Numbered from the stretch's first letter, positions 1-6,629 are shown. The stretch: 6,738 bases of DNA from Bifidobacterium breve (GCA_943325435.2 CALPPK020000066.1:1-6738), one strand, 5' to 3'. A program made the numbers and translations. Notes: a model not told the origin generated them from the letters alone.

Positions 1-60
1 AGGATTACCCGAGCACGCACCATCTGTATAAATCACGATTACGTCGTCGGATAATTCCAT
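1..60 (-). CDS. rnhA: Ribonuclease HI, N-terminal fragment (cut by window edge)
   Basis: Reading the minus strand from the ATG at 60 gives 20 codons with no stop, containing the segment IYTDGACSGNP. This is the first strand and first active-site motif of bacterial RNase HI, which cleaves the RNA strand of RNA-DNA hybrids in the cytoplasm. Asp13 in TDG corresponds to the first metal-binding aspartate of the family. The remaining catalytic acids lie outside the window. An in-frame TGA at 73-75 lies just upstream of the ATG with no other start between, so this start is well supported, although only a weak GGTGA-like ribosome site precedes it. The gene is divergent from aceE. Some actinobacterial RNase HI proteins carry a C-terminal phosphatase domain; that cannot be judged here. 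The motif is distinctive, but the call rests on 20 residues. Confidence 0.85.
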   Translation of the reverse strand, partial: MELSDDVIVIYTDGACSGNP

Positions 61-129
61 GACAACGATTGTTCACCATGGGACGGGGTAACGACAGGCT
101 TTTGAGAAAAATCATGGGAGAATGACACC
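61..129. promoter_or_regulatory. Divergent intergenic region between rnhA and aceE
   Basis: These 69 bp must hold, or lie next to, the promoters of both rnhA (leftward) and aceE (rightward). An 11-bp perfect palindrome, ACAA-CGA-TTGT, occupies 62-72 and could be a small operator. I see no convincing -35/-10 pair inside the spacer. AT-rich -10-like hexamers, TATAAA at 27-32 and GATAAT at 50-55, lie inside the start of rnhA and could serve aceE, but their -35 boxes are poor. The region is regulatory by position; no individual element is established. Confidence 0.4.
116..121 (+). promoter_or_regulatory. Ribosome binding site of aceE
   Basis: GGGAGA lies 8 bases before the GTG at 130. This spacing selects GTG 130 over the in-frame ATG at 148, which has no comparable site at a suitable distance. 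Confidence 0.7.
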
Positions 130-2841
130 GTGATCTTCGACGGCTCAATGCATCAGCTCCCCGACACTGATCCGGGAGAGACTCAGGAATGGCTCGACTC
201 TCTTGATTCTGTTGTCGATGGTCATGGCGTCGAACGAGCTCGTTATTTGCTATCTCGCCTTCTTGAACGGGCGCAACAGACTGATGTCAACTTCCCCGCC
301 ACTGTGTCAACGCCATATGTCAACAGCATTACTGCGGACAACGAACCGTGGTTCCCTGGCGATGAACCTTTAGAGCGTCGTATCCGTGCATACATCAGGT
401 GGAATGCAGCAGTCATGGTGACGCGAGCTAATCATGCTGCAGAAGGCATCGGCGGTCACTTATCAACGTTTGCAAGTTCTGCAAGCTTGTACGAAATTGG
501 TTTCAACCATTTCTTTCACGGCAAAGACAACGGTGCTGCCGGTGACCATGTGTACTTCCAAGGTCATGCCGCCCCCGGAATTTATGCACGCGCATTTCTT
601 GAACGCCGACTTGACGAAGATGACCTTGATCATTTCCGCCGCGAGATTGGGCGAGACGGAAAAGGTCTGTCTAGTTATCCGCACCCACGCCTCATGCCAG
701 AGTTCTGGGAATTCCCCACAGTGTCAATGGGTCTTGGCCCACTCACAGCGTTGTACCACGCCCGCTTTAATCGCTACTTACACAACAGAGGCATCGACGA
801 CACGTCGGCAAGTCGGGTGTGGGCGTTCATTGGCGATGGCGAAACAGATGAACCAGAAACTCTTGGTTCCATTTCACTTGCAGCACGAGAAAAACTAGAC
901 AACCTTGTCTTTGTCGTGAACTGCAATCTGCAACGGCTTGATGGCCCCGTGCGTGGCAACGGCAAGATCATTCAAGAACTCGAAGCAGTGTTCCGCGGTG
1001 CCGGTTGGAACGTGATCAAGGTTGTGTGGGGTTCAAAGTGGGACGAACTGCTAGCAGCCGACGTTGATGGATTGCTGTTGAACAAGATGAACTCCACTGT
1101 CGACGGTGAATTTCAGCGTTATTCCATTGAAGGCGGCGCATACATTCGCGAGCACTTCTTTGGATCCGACCCTCGCCTTTTGCAGTTGGTTGCACACTTG
1201 TCTGATGATGAATTGGTGAATCTTCCTCGTGGTGGTCACGACTACCGCAAGTTGTTTGCTGCATACCAAGCAGCTGTCGACAATCTTGGTTCTGGCAAAC
1301 CCACAGTTATTTTGGCTAAGACCATTAAGGGTTGGACTCTTGGGCCACAAGTTGAAGGCCGCAACGCAACGCATCAAATTAAGAAACTGAACACAGACCA
1401 ATTGCGAGCCATGCGCGATCGATTGCATTTGCAAGAAGAGATTCCGGACTCGGCTCTTGAAGGTGATGTACTTCCGTACTATCGCCCACCTGTTGACTCT
1501 GTTGAATACCAATACATGATGGAACGCAGGCGAACTCTTGGCGGCTCGCTACCAAAGCGAGTTGTTCGAAACAAAACACCACTCACTCTTCCGTCAGCAG
1601 AAGTATTTACAGAATTCACACTCGGTTCTGGCGATCAAGCAGTTAGCTCCACAATGGCGTTCACTCGCTTATTGCGCAATCTTGCTCGTGATGATTCATT
1701 TGGTAGCCGCGTTGTGCCAATCATCCCAGATGAAGCGCGTACCTTTGGCATGGATTCAATGTTCCGCGAACTAAAGATCTATGCATCACAGGGACAAAAA
1801 TACGAACCAGTCGATCACGACTTGTTGTTGTCGTATGCAGAGTCTGACCAGGGCCAAATACTGGAAGAAGGAATCACTGAAGCCGGCGCAATGTCCAGCT
1901 GGATTGCCGCTGCCACTAGTTACTCAACTCGTGGCGTGCCAATGGTGCCGTTCTACACGTTCTATTCAATGTTTGGTTTCCAGCGTGTTGGTGATCTCAT
2001 TTGGCAAGCAGCAGATGCTCGCGCTCGAGGCTTCCTTTTGGGAGCAACGGCTGGTCGAACAACACTCATGGGCGAAGGTTTGCAGCATCAAGATGGTCAC
2101 AGCCTGTTGTTAGCAACCGCGATACCTGCATGCCAGGCGTATGACCCTGCATTTGCATTTGAAGTGGCTGCAATCGTCCAGCACGGAATTACAAAGATGT
2201 ACGGAGAAGATCCATCGGACATCTTTTATTACATCACGCTGTACAACGAAAACATTCCAATGCCCGCACAGCCGAACCATGTTTCAACACAAGACATCAT
2301 CAATGGTTTGTATCAATGGGCACCAGCAGCTTCCGGTACTGCTCAAGCATCAATCTTGTTCTCAGGGTCTGCATTCACAGCCGCAACAGAAGCTGCCACA
2401 ATTCTTCGCACCAAATATTCCATCGATGTCGACCTATGGTCAGCCACGTCGTACAAGTCGTTACGTGATGATGCAATGGAAGTTGAGCGCTGGAATCGTC
2501 TTCACCCAACAGAAAAGAAGCGACGCTCGCATGTCGACACAATGCTTGGCGCCACAACTGCACCCGTTGTTGCAGTCACAGATTTCTTGCGCATCGTGTC
2601 TGAGCAAGTAGCTACATTCGTACCAAGTCGCAGGTTCTTATCTCTCGGCACAGACGGTATGGGTCGCAGCGATACGCGCGAAGCACTGCGTGAATACTTT
2701 GAAACGAACGCCCCACATATCGTGATTGCTGTTCTCTTCAGCCTTATCGGATCACACGGCGTGACTAAAGAAATAGTCGCTCAAGCCATCATTGACCTCA
2801 ATATCAACCCAGACGCAGTACATTCTCTTACTCGCGACTAA
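130..2841 (+). CDS. aceE: Pyruvate dehydrogenase E1 component, homodimeric type
   Basis: This is the thiamine-diphosphate enzyme that decarboxylates pyruvate and passes the acetyl group to the lipoyl E2 subunit of the pyruvate dehydrogenase complex in the cytoplasm. Its 903 residues compare with 887 in E. coli AceE, and similarity runs end to end. The ThDP/Mg site is GDGETDEPE at 235-243, with NCN from 264. Active-site histidines appear at 110 (GGH), 128 (NHFF), 146 (YFQGH) and 415 (ATHQIKK). The catalytic glutamate is Glu580 in EEGITEAGA. The SMFGFQR (613-619) and GEGLQHQDGHS (648-658) segments are intact, and the C-terminal domain has LGTDGMGRSDTRE (839-851). The start is GTG, chosen by its ribosome site. 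The HhH-GPD gene follows after 17 bp. No E2 or E3 gene is in the window, so these are encoded elsewhere. There is no sign of frameshift or truncation. Confidence 0.97.
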   Translation: MIFDGSMHQLPDTDPGETQEWLDSLDSVVDGHGVERARYLLSRLLERAQQTDVNFPATVSTPYVNSITADNEPWFPGDEPLERRIRAYIRWNAAVMVTRANHAAEGIGGHLSTFASSASLYEIGFNHFFHGKDNGAAGDHVYFQGHAAPGIYARAFLERRLDEDDLDHFRREIGRDGKGLSSYPHPRLMPEFWEFPTVSMGLGPLTALYHARFNRYLHNRGIDDTSASRVWAFIGDGETDEPETLGSISLAAREKLDNLVFVVNCNLQRLDGPVRGNGKIIQELEAVFRGAGWNVIKVVWGSKWDELLAADVDGLLLNKMNSTVDGEFQRYSIEGGAYIREHFFGSDPRLLQLVAHLSDDELVNLPRGGHDYRKLFAAYQAAVDNLGSGKPTVILAKTIKGWTLGPQVEGRNATHQIKKLNTDQLRAMRDRLHLQEEIPDSALEGDVLPYYRPPVDSVEYQYMMERRRTLGGSLPKRVVRNKTPLTLPSAEVFTEFTLGSGDQAVSSTMAFTRLLRNLARDDSFGSRVVPIIPDEARTFGMDSMFRELKIYASQGQKYEPVDHDLLLSYAESDQGQILEEGITEAGAMSSWIAAATSYSTRGVPMVPFYTFYSMFGFQRVGDLIWQAADARARGFLLGATAGRTTLMGEGLQHQDGHSLLLATAIPACQAYDPAFAFEVAAIVQHGITKMYGEDPSDIFYYITLYNENIPMPAQPNHVSTQDIINGLYQWAPAASGTAQASILFSGSAFTAATEAATILRTKYSIDVDLWSATSYKSLRDDAMEVERWNRLHPTEKKRRSHVDTMLGATTAPVVAVTDFLRIVSEQVATFVPSRRFLSLGTDGMGRSDTREALREYFETNAPHIVIAVLFSLIGSHGVTKEIVAQAIIDLNINPDAVHSLTRD

Positions 2842-2844
2842 TTC

Positions 2845-2850
2845 AAAGGA
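2845..2850 (+). promoter_or_regulatory. Ribosome binding site of the HhH-GPD gene
   Basis: AAAGGA lies 8 bases before the GTG at 2859, inside the 17-bp gap after the aceE stop. It supports the GTG start, which also places the family's N-terminal LYITGNP segment at residue 4. Confidence 0.7.
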
Positions 2851-2858
2851 ACAAGCCC

Positions 2859-3443
2859 GTGGGCACCTTGTACATCACCGGAAATCCAGATTCTGATGCG
2901 TTTCTCAACGCCAATGGCACCGCATTACTTATTGGCATGCTGCTCGACCAACAAGTGCCCATGGAATGGGCCTTCAACGGGCCATGGACATTGAAACAAC
3001 GACTCGGCCATCTTGACGCCAAGAAAATTGCAGCAATGGACCCAACAGAATTTCTTGCAATCTGTTTGACAAAGCCTGCGATACATCGTTTTCCCAAAGC
3101 CATGGCACAACGTATTCAGGGAATGTGCGCAGTGCTTGCCGAAAAGTACAAAGGCAAAGGCGAAAACATGTGGAGCGATGTTGAAGATGGTCATGTGTTA
3201 TTTGAACGCCTTCGTGAGTTGCCTGGCTTTGGCGCCGAGAAGGCACAGATTTTTGTTGCGCTTCTCGGAAAACGTTTCGACTTCAAGCCGACCAACTGGA
3301 AAAAAGCTGCAGGAGTGTTTAGTGATTCAAACCCACGAACCGTTGCTGACATCACGTCACCAGAAACTCTATTGACAGTGCGGGCATGGAAAAAGGCCGA
3401 GAAAGCTGCTGATCGCGACAAGCAATCACGGCCCCTGAAGTAA
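2859..3443 (+). CDS. HhH-GPD-family base excision repair-like protein
   Basis: A 194-residue cytoplasmic protein resembling the small HhH-GPD family I recall from actinobacterial genomes (TIGR03252 type), related to DNA glycosylases such as endonuclease III and AlkA. Visible family traits are LYITGNPDSDAF at 4-15, the glycosylase-like helix LLIGMLLDQQVP at 23-34 (compare the LISQQ segment of known glycosylases), KPAIHRFP at 72-79, and a helix-hairpin-helix LPGFGAEKAQIF at 121-132. The lysine used by endonuclease III in LPGVGRK is replaced by Glu127 in a direct alignment, with a lysine one position on. No catalytic aspartate stands at the usual distance (Asp141 is nearest), and the four-cysteine iron-sulfur cluster is absent (only Cys69 and Cys90). 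The basic tail WKKAEKAADRDKQSRPLK may aid DNA binding. DNA binding is plausible; glycosylase activity is unproven. It is probably co-transcribed with aceE and galE. Confidence 0.88.
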   Translation: MGTLYITGNPDSDAFLNANGTALLIGMLLDQQVPMEWAFNGPWTLKQRLGHLDAKKIAAMDPTEFLAICLTKPAIHRFPKAMAQRIQGMCAVLAEKYKGKGENMWSDVEDGHVLFERLRELPGFGAEKAQIFVALLGKRFDFKPTNWKKAAGVFSDSNPRTVADITSPETLLTVRAWKKAEKAADRDKQSRPLK

Positions 3444-3453
3444 CCTCACTGCA

Positions 3454-4437
3454 ATGACCGTGCTCATCACCGGCGGTGCCGGATACATCGGATCCATCAC
3501 CACACGACTCATTCGTGCCTCTGGTCGTGGCGTCGTTGTGCTCGACACTCTTGAAAATGGTCACCGTAAAGCTGTTGGCGATGCCCCATTCGTACAGGGT
3601 GACATTGCAGATTCTGATCTCGTTGCTCGAGTTGTCGCTGAACACGGCGTTGATGAAGTGGTCCACTTTGCCGCGTACAAAGCAGTCGGCGAATCAATGT
3701 CTAACCCTGGCAAGTACTTCAACAACAACGTCACAGGTTCTCAAAAACTTTTCGAGGCATTGCACCAAGCAGGTGTCTCGCGCGTTGTCTTTTCTTCTAC
3801 TGCAGCTGTGTACGGAACCCCACAATCAGTCCCAGTTCGCGAGACTGATGTTCTCAGCTGCGAAAGTGTCTATGCCGAAACAAAGCTGATGATTGAAAAG
3901 ACCCTCGGTTGGTATTCGCAAACAACAGACATGCGCAATGTGTGCTTGCGCTACTTCAACGCAGCTGGTGCTTCAGAAGATTCAACCCTCGGCGAAGACT
4001 GGCGCTTTTCACAGAACCTCATTCCGCATGTCATGAAGGCTGTTCTTGGTTTCGCACCTGCGCTCACAGTGTTTGGTAACGACTTCCCCACTCCAGATGG
4101 CACCGGAGTGCGTGATTACATTCATGTTGAAGACCTTGCTCGCGCACATGTCGCTGCTCTTGATTATCTGGCAAAAGGCGGTGACAGCATCACATGCAAT
4201 GTTGGTACCGGCCACGGCACAAGCGTGATGGACATCATCGCCACTACGGAACGCGTCACCGGCAAAAAAGTGCCATACGAAATTGCTGGCCGTCGCGCTG
4301 GTGACCCGTCAGAGTGTTATGCAGACCCGCGTCGCATCAACGAGACATTCGGCTGGTCACCAACACGCAGTCTTGATGACATCATTTCTTCGGCGTATGC
4401 ATGGCATACATCGCACCCTCACGGGCACGATTCGTAA
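3454..4437 (+). CDS. galE: UDP-glucose 4-epimerase (extended SDR family)
   Basis: This enzyme interconverts UDP-glucose and UDP-galactose using bound NAD, feeding galactose use and supplying galactosyl units for surface polysaccharides. At 327 residues it has the family length. The Rossmann fold opens with TGGAGYIG (6-13), and Asp31 at the end of the second strand should bind the NAD ribose. The catalytic region is FSSTAAVYG (113-121), with Thr116 where E. coli has Ser, and Tyr140-x3-Lys144 in the SVYAETK segment. RYFNAAGA (166-173), GTGVRDYIHVEDLARAH (216-232), NVGTG (249-253) and GRRAGDPSECYADP (279-292) are typical substrate and cofactor segments. It begins 10 bp after the upstream stop without a clear ribosome site, suggesting translational coupling. 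Its stop is one base from the convergent hydrolase stop. A related UDP-sugar epimerase specificity is possible, but the GalE fit is good. Confidence 0.93.
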   Translation: MTVLITGGAGYIGSITTRLIRASGRGVVVLDTLENGHRKAVGDAPFVQGDIADSDLVARVVAEHGVDEVVHFAAYKAVGESMSNPGKYFNNNVTGSQKLFEALHQAGVSRVVFSSTAAVYGTPQSVPVRETDVLSCESVYAETKLMIEKTLGWYSQTTDMRNVCLRYFNAAGASEDSTLGEDWRFSQNLIPHVMKAVLGFAPALTVFGNDFPTPDGTGVRDYIHVEDLARAHVAALDYLAKGGDSITCNVGTGHGTSVMDIIATTERVTGKKVPYEIAGRRAGDPSECYADPRRINETFGWSPTRSLDDIISSAYAWHTSHPHGHDS

Positions 4438-4438
4438 A

Positions 4439-5206
4439 TCACGCTGACAAGGTGCGTTGGCGGTCCAGCCAACCGAGCAACACCGCGATAGCCCGCGGGT
4501 CATGACGAAGTCGATGACCTGCCCCTTCAATCACTCGTAACTCTGCGCTGCCATGAGCAGCCGCCAATACGCGCGAGTCTGCAACAGGCACACTTTCATC
4601 ACCATCACCATGCATTACCAACAATGGTCGTGGCGCGAAACGCTTTGCCGCGTCAACGGGGCGGAACCGGCGTAGTTCCCGGCTCCATTCATCAAAGGAT
4701 GCAGGAAACCCTGGCGTACGAATAGCACCGATTTCGCGAGCATGTTCAAAAAAACGTCGAGGTTGGCCAGCCCAGTCATCAAAGTCGGCACGAGCACTGA
4801 GCAATGCACATCCGCGCACTCGCGGGTCGTCAGCTGCAACACACAATGCAAGTGCGCCACCAGTATTTGTACCTACGAGCCACACACCATCTGGCGACAC
4901 TTCATCTTCTAAATGATCAATGGCAGCACGCAAGTCATCAACCCATCCCTGCATTGAAAAATCACCTTCACTGTTGCCACATCCACGAAATGTAAATGTA
5001 AGTGCAGCCCATCCCAAGTCATTTGCCACACGATCCATCAGTTGTGAAAACGAGAACCCAGATTGTCGAGCATCAACTGACCCACTCGGAAAACCGTGAC
5101 ACAAGATGACACCCGGCAGCGACGATGCGTAACCAGTCGGCGTAGCCAAGTAACGATTAAGTACTAACGACCCAGACTGGAAAGTTCCGTTGGTCGCATC
5201 TGACAT
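4439..5206 (-). CDS. Alpha/beta-hydrolase-fold protein with Asn at the nucleophile position
   Basis: A 255-residue soluble protein with the alpha/beta-hydrolase order of motifs. It has the oxyanion segment CHGFPSG (36-42), FRGCGNSEGDF (73-83), the elbow LVGTNTGGALAL (110-121), the acid in MHGDGDESVP (198-207, probably Asp203), and the histidine in GAGHRL (His231). The elbow normally reads G-x-S-x-G; here the central residue is Asn114, encoded AAT at 4867-4865, one base from the serine codon AGT. The acid and histidine remain, so the protein may be a non-hydrolytic relative, may use unusual chemistry, or may reflect a mutation or sequencing error. Substrate is unknown; short esterase or peptidase-like relatives of this size are common. 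It starts 11 bp after the small gene's stop without an evident ribosome site, implying coupled translation. There is no signal peptide. Confidence 0.88.
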   Translation of the reverse strand: MSDATNGTFQSGSLVLNRYLATPTGYASSLPGVILCHGFPSGSVDARQSGFSFSQLMDRVANDLGWAALTFTFRGCGNSEGDFSMQGWVDDLRAAIDHLEDEVSPDGVWLVGTNTGGALALCVAADDPRVRGCALLSARADFDDWAGQPRRFFEHAREIGAIRTPGFPASFDEWSRELRRFRPVDAAKRFAPRPLLVMHGDGDESVPVADSRVLAAAHGSAELRVIEGAGHRLRHDPRAIAVLLGWLDRQRTLSA

Positions 5207-5217
5207 CTGAAACGAAC

Positions 5218-5448
5218 TTACGCGCGAGGCTTGCGTAGGCGACGTGTGGCGCCAGCAGTTGCGAGTGTGTAACCGCGGTTGCGCGCTTCAGCCAATGTGT
5301 CTGGTCCGAAGCACAGTCCAACGCCTTCAGCAACGATTGTGTCGACGATTTCTTGCTCGGTCCACTCATCAAGGTCGTACACCAACTGAGTGCGCTTGTC
5401 TCCGAGGAATCGTGTGTGCTCAAACTTGACTGGTCTTTCCATAGACAT
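5218..5448 (-). CDS. Small protein of unknown function (76 aa)
   Basis: I do not recognise this protein. It is soluble-looking and charged, with no signal peptide or membrane segment. Notable stretches are KFEHTRFLGDKRTQLVYDLD (8-27), an acidic helix-like DEWTEQEIVDTIVAEG (27-42), the segment GLCFGPDTLAEARNRGY (44-60) with the only cysteine, Cys46, and a basic tail TRRLRKPRA. The composition looks like a folded protein rather than chance translation. An AGGAGG site lies upstream, and the gene sits in tight tandem between the TetR gene and the hydrolase, which supports a real gene. Another in-frame ATG lies two codons on (5442). The first ATG is preferred because it is nearer the ribosome site, but the 16-base spacing is long. 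It may act with the adjacent hydrolase; this is only inferred from position. Confidence 0.75.
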   Translation of the reverse strand: MSMERPVKFEHTRFLGDKRTQLVYDLDEWTEQEIVDTIVAEGVGLCFGPDTLAEARNRGYTLATAGATRRLRKPRA

Positions 5449-5464
5449 AACGGTAGTACTCAGA

Positions 5465-5470
5465 CCTCCT
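5465..5470 (-). promoter_or_regulatory. Ribosome binding site of the 76-aa gene
   Basis: AGGAGG on the minus strand is a consensus Shine-Dalgarno sequence, but it stands 16 bases from the ATG at 5448, longer than the usual 5 to 10. No ATG, GTG or TTG lies in frame between it and 5448; the only alternative is a CTG codon immediately after the site. Confidence 0.5.
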
Positions 5471-5496
5471 GCGAGAAGGAACGGCGAGCTAGTCAG

Positions 5497-6102
5497 TTAC
5501 TTTTCGGGTGCCAGGATTAACCCGAGAACGGCTTCAAAGGAAACCTTGTCCCATTGCGCAAGGTCTACTTGCCCAAGGTCCATCTCGGCAACGGTGCGCC
5601 CAATGATTTGACCATGCAACCAATAGGCAGTCGCCAAGGGGTCTAAATCCTTGCGTAACCAACCCTTTTGTTGAGCGACTAATACTGAATCAGCAACTGT
5701 GGCAAGGAACTTTCTATTGAGGTCATTTATGGCTGCAGCCAATTCCGGATTCCGTTGTGCGGCACCCAAGACGCTTAAGCGAATAGCGCGAGCATGATGA
5801 CGCTGAGGCTGGTAGCTCCATTCCATGGATTTGCGAAGCGCCCTCACGTAATCCTCTTTTGAATCAACCAACACCATCATTGCTTCAACAGGAATATCGG
5901 TTTTGAGACATTGCCAATACCACTCGACATATGCAGCGTTCACAAGTTCAGTTCTGTTTGAAAAGTGGTGATAGATCGACGGTTCTTTAATGCCCAACGC
6001 TTCGGCGATTGCACTGAGACGCACTGACGATTCTCCACCAGCTTCCATCATTTCAATGGCCGCATTAAGGATGCGAGACCTAGTGCTCTCGGCAATCTCC
6101 AT
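5497..6102 (-). CDS. TetR/AcrR-family transcriptional regulator
   Basis: A 201-residue protein with the TetR layout, in which an N-terminal three-helix DNA-binding domain is followed by a helical ligand-binding and dimerisation domain. Helix 1 is TRSRILNAAIEMMEAGG (7-23). The helix-turn-helix spans about 27-56 and contains the family hallmark LGIKEPSIYHHFSNRTELV (36-54). The rest (about 60-200) is the variable effector domain, so the ligand cannot be predicted; WEWY-type aromatics (Trp61, Tyr62, Trp63, Trp95, Tyr97) are frequent there. The start is ATG at 6102. A 17-bp imperfect palindrome just upstream is a likely autoregulatory site. It lies 53 bp after the 150-aa gene and 48 bp before the 76-aa gene, all in the same direction, so local regulation of this cluster is the simplest inference. 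Confidence 0.93.
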   Translation of the reverse strand: MEIAESTRSRILNAAIEMMEAGGESSVRLSAIAEALGIKEPSIYHHFSNRTELVNAAYVEWYWQCLKTDIPVEAMMVLVDSKEDYVRALRKSMEWSYQPQRHHARAIRLSVLGAAQRNPELAAAINDLNRKFLATVADSVLVAQQKGWLRKDLDPLATAYWLHGQIIGRTVAEMDLGQVDLAQWDKVSFEAVLGLILAPEK

Positions 6103-6106
6103 AGAT

Positions 6107-6123
6107 AGGCAGGTTACAGGCCT
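6107..6123. promoter_or_regulatory. Candidate TetR operator (imperfect dyad)
   Basis: The plus strand reads AGGCagGTtACagGCCT, in which 12 of the 16 flanking bases are symmetric about 6115. The site ends 4 bases before the TetR start codon. A second, overlapping inverted repeat, GTTAC-8-GTAAC, spans 6113-6130. Size, symmetry and position fit a TetR-type operator that would block its own gene's transcription or initiation. Binding is inferred only. Confidence 0.4.
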
Positions 6124-6155
6124 TAGTAACTGCTGGCCGAACCGATGGGGACGAT

Positions 6156-6608
6156 CTAGATCTGATCAGCCTTTGGGCCAACGGCACCAATTGCTGCGAA
6201 ATAGCCCATGTGAGCATCTGCCACGTGCACCACGTCGACATCATCGAGAATTTCAACACCGCGCCGCGACGCTTCCTTCAACAGGTACGCCGCCAATGTG
6301 TCTTCATCGACAACAACCGGAATAGAAATGTTTTGCACACGATCTGTGACATCGAGTGGCGTTAAACCTTTGTCGTTCATCCATGAAAGGTGAGCCAACA
6401 ACAGCTGACGAACTTCGTCCATGGTGAGTCGAGCCTGAGTATTACTTGGTAACGCACGAGCCACATATTCGGCAGCCTGATCAATGTCGTAGATAACGCG
6501 CGGTGCCACCATGTCTAAACGTTGCGCTTCGCGCCCCACAACAACTGCTGCGATGACAAATACCGCGAGTGCCGAAACAACGGCAAACAAAACAGTGGCT
6601 ACTGACAT
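6156..6608 (-). CDS. Membrane-anchored protein of unknown function (150 aa)
   Basis: I do not recognise this family. An uninterrupted hydrophobic segment at about 3-24 (ATVLFAVVSALAVFVIAAVVVG) is followed by Arg26 and Arg30, which predicts a single N-terminal membrane anchor with the rest in the cytoplasm. The soluble part has a helical region TMDEVRQLLLAHLSWMNDKG (62-81), a segment ISIPVVVDEDTLAAYLLKEA (94-113), and a C-terminal part GVEILDDVDVVHVADAHMGY (117-136) rich in acidic residues and valine. No catalytic motif or zinc site is evident. The start is the ATG at 6608, with only a weak TAGG-like ribosome site. A strong terminator hairpin lies 21 bp upstream, so how it is transcribed is unclear. 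It is followed by the TetR gene after 53 bp and may be part of the same transcript. Confidence 0.8.
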   Translation of the reverse strand: MSVATVLFAVVSALAVFVIAAVVVGREAQRLDMVAPRVIYDIDQAAEYVARALPSNTQARLTMDEVRQLLLAHLSWMNDKGLTPLDVTDRVQNISIPVVVDEDTLAAYLLKEASRRGVEILDDVDVVHVADAHMGYFAAIGAVGPKADQI

Positions 6609-6629
6609 GTCAACAGCCTACGAGAAATG

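Noticed and set aside
114..133. Tiny open frames ATG-GGA-GAA-TGA (114-125) and ATG-ACA-CCG-TGA (122-133) just before aceE, as possible leader peptides
   Set aside because: They have only three codons, the second starts one base after the ribosome site, and neither has its own Shine-Dalgarno at a workable distance. The same ribosome site fits the aceE GTG well.
434..2611. Several long open frames in other frames and on the opposite strand within aceE (for example 1051-1512 minus and 2141-2611 plus)
   Set aside because: The aceE frame is continuous and conserved throughout. The alternative translations show no domain-like sequence and are shadows of its codon pattern.
2843..3697. Minus-strand open frames opposite the HhH-GPD gene and the start of galE
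   Set aside because: They overlap well-supported coding genes, lack recognisable motifs and have compositions typical of antisense translation.
5449..5499. Possible read-through fusion of the TetR regulator with the 76-aa protein, since the 16 codons between the TetR TAA and the small gene's ATG are open in the same frame
   Set aside because: A short open run in one of three frames is common by chance. The small gene has its own AGGAGG and ATG, and the TetR protein already has full family length.
5990..6325. Plus-strand open frame of 111 codons crossing the start of the TetR gene
   Set aside because: It is antisense to two supported genes and the intergenic dyad, with low-complexity Arg/His/Pro-rich translation and no ribosome site seen.
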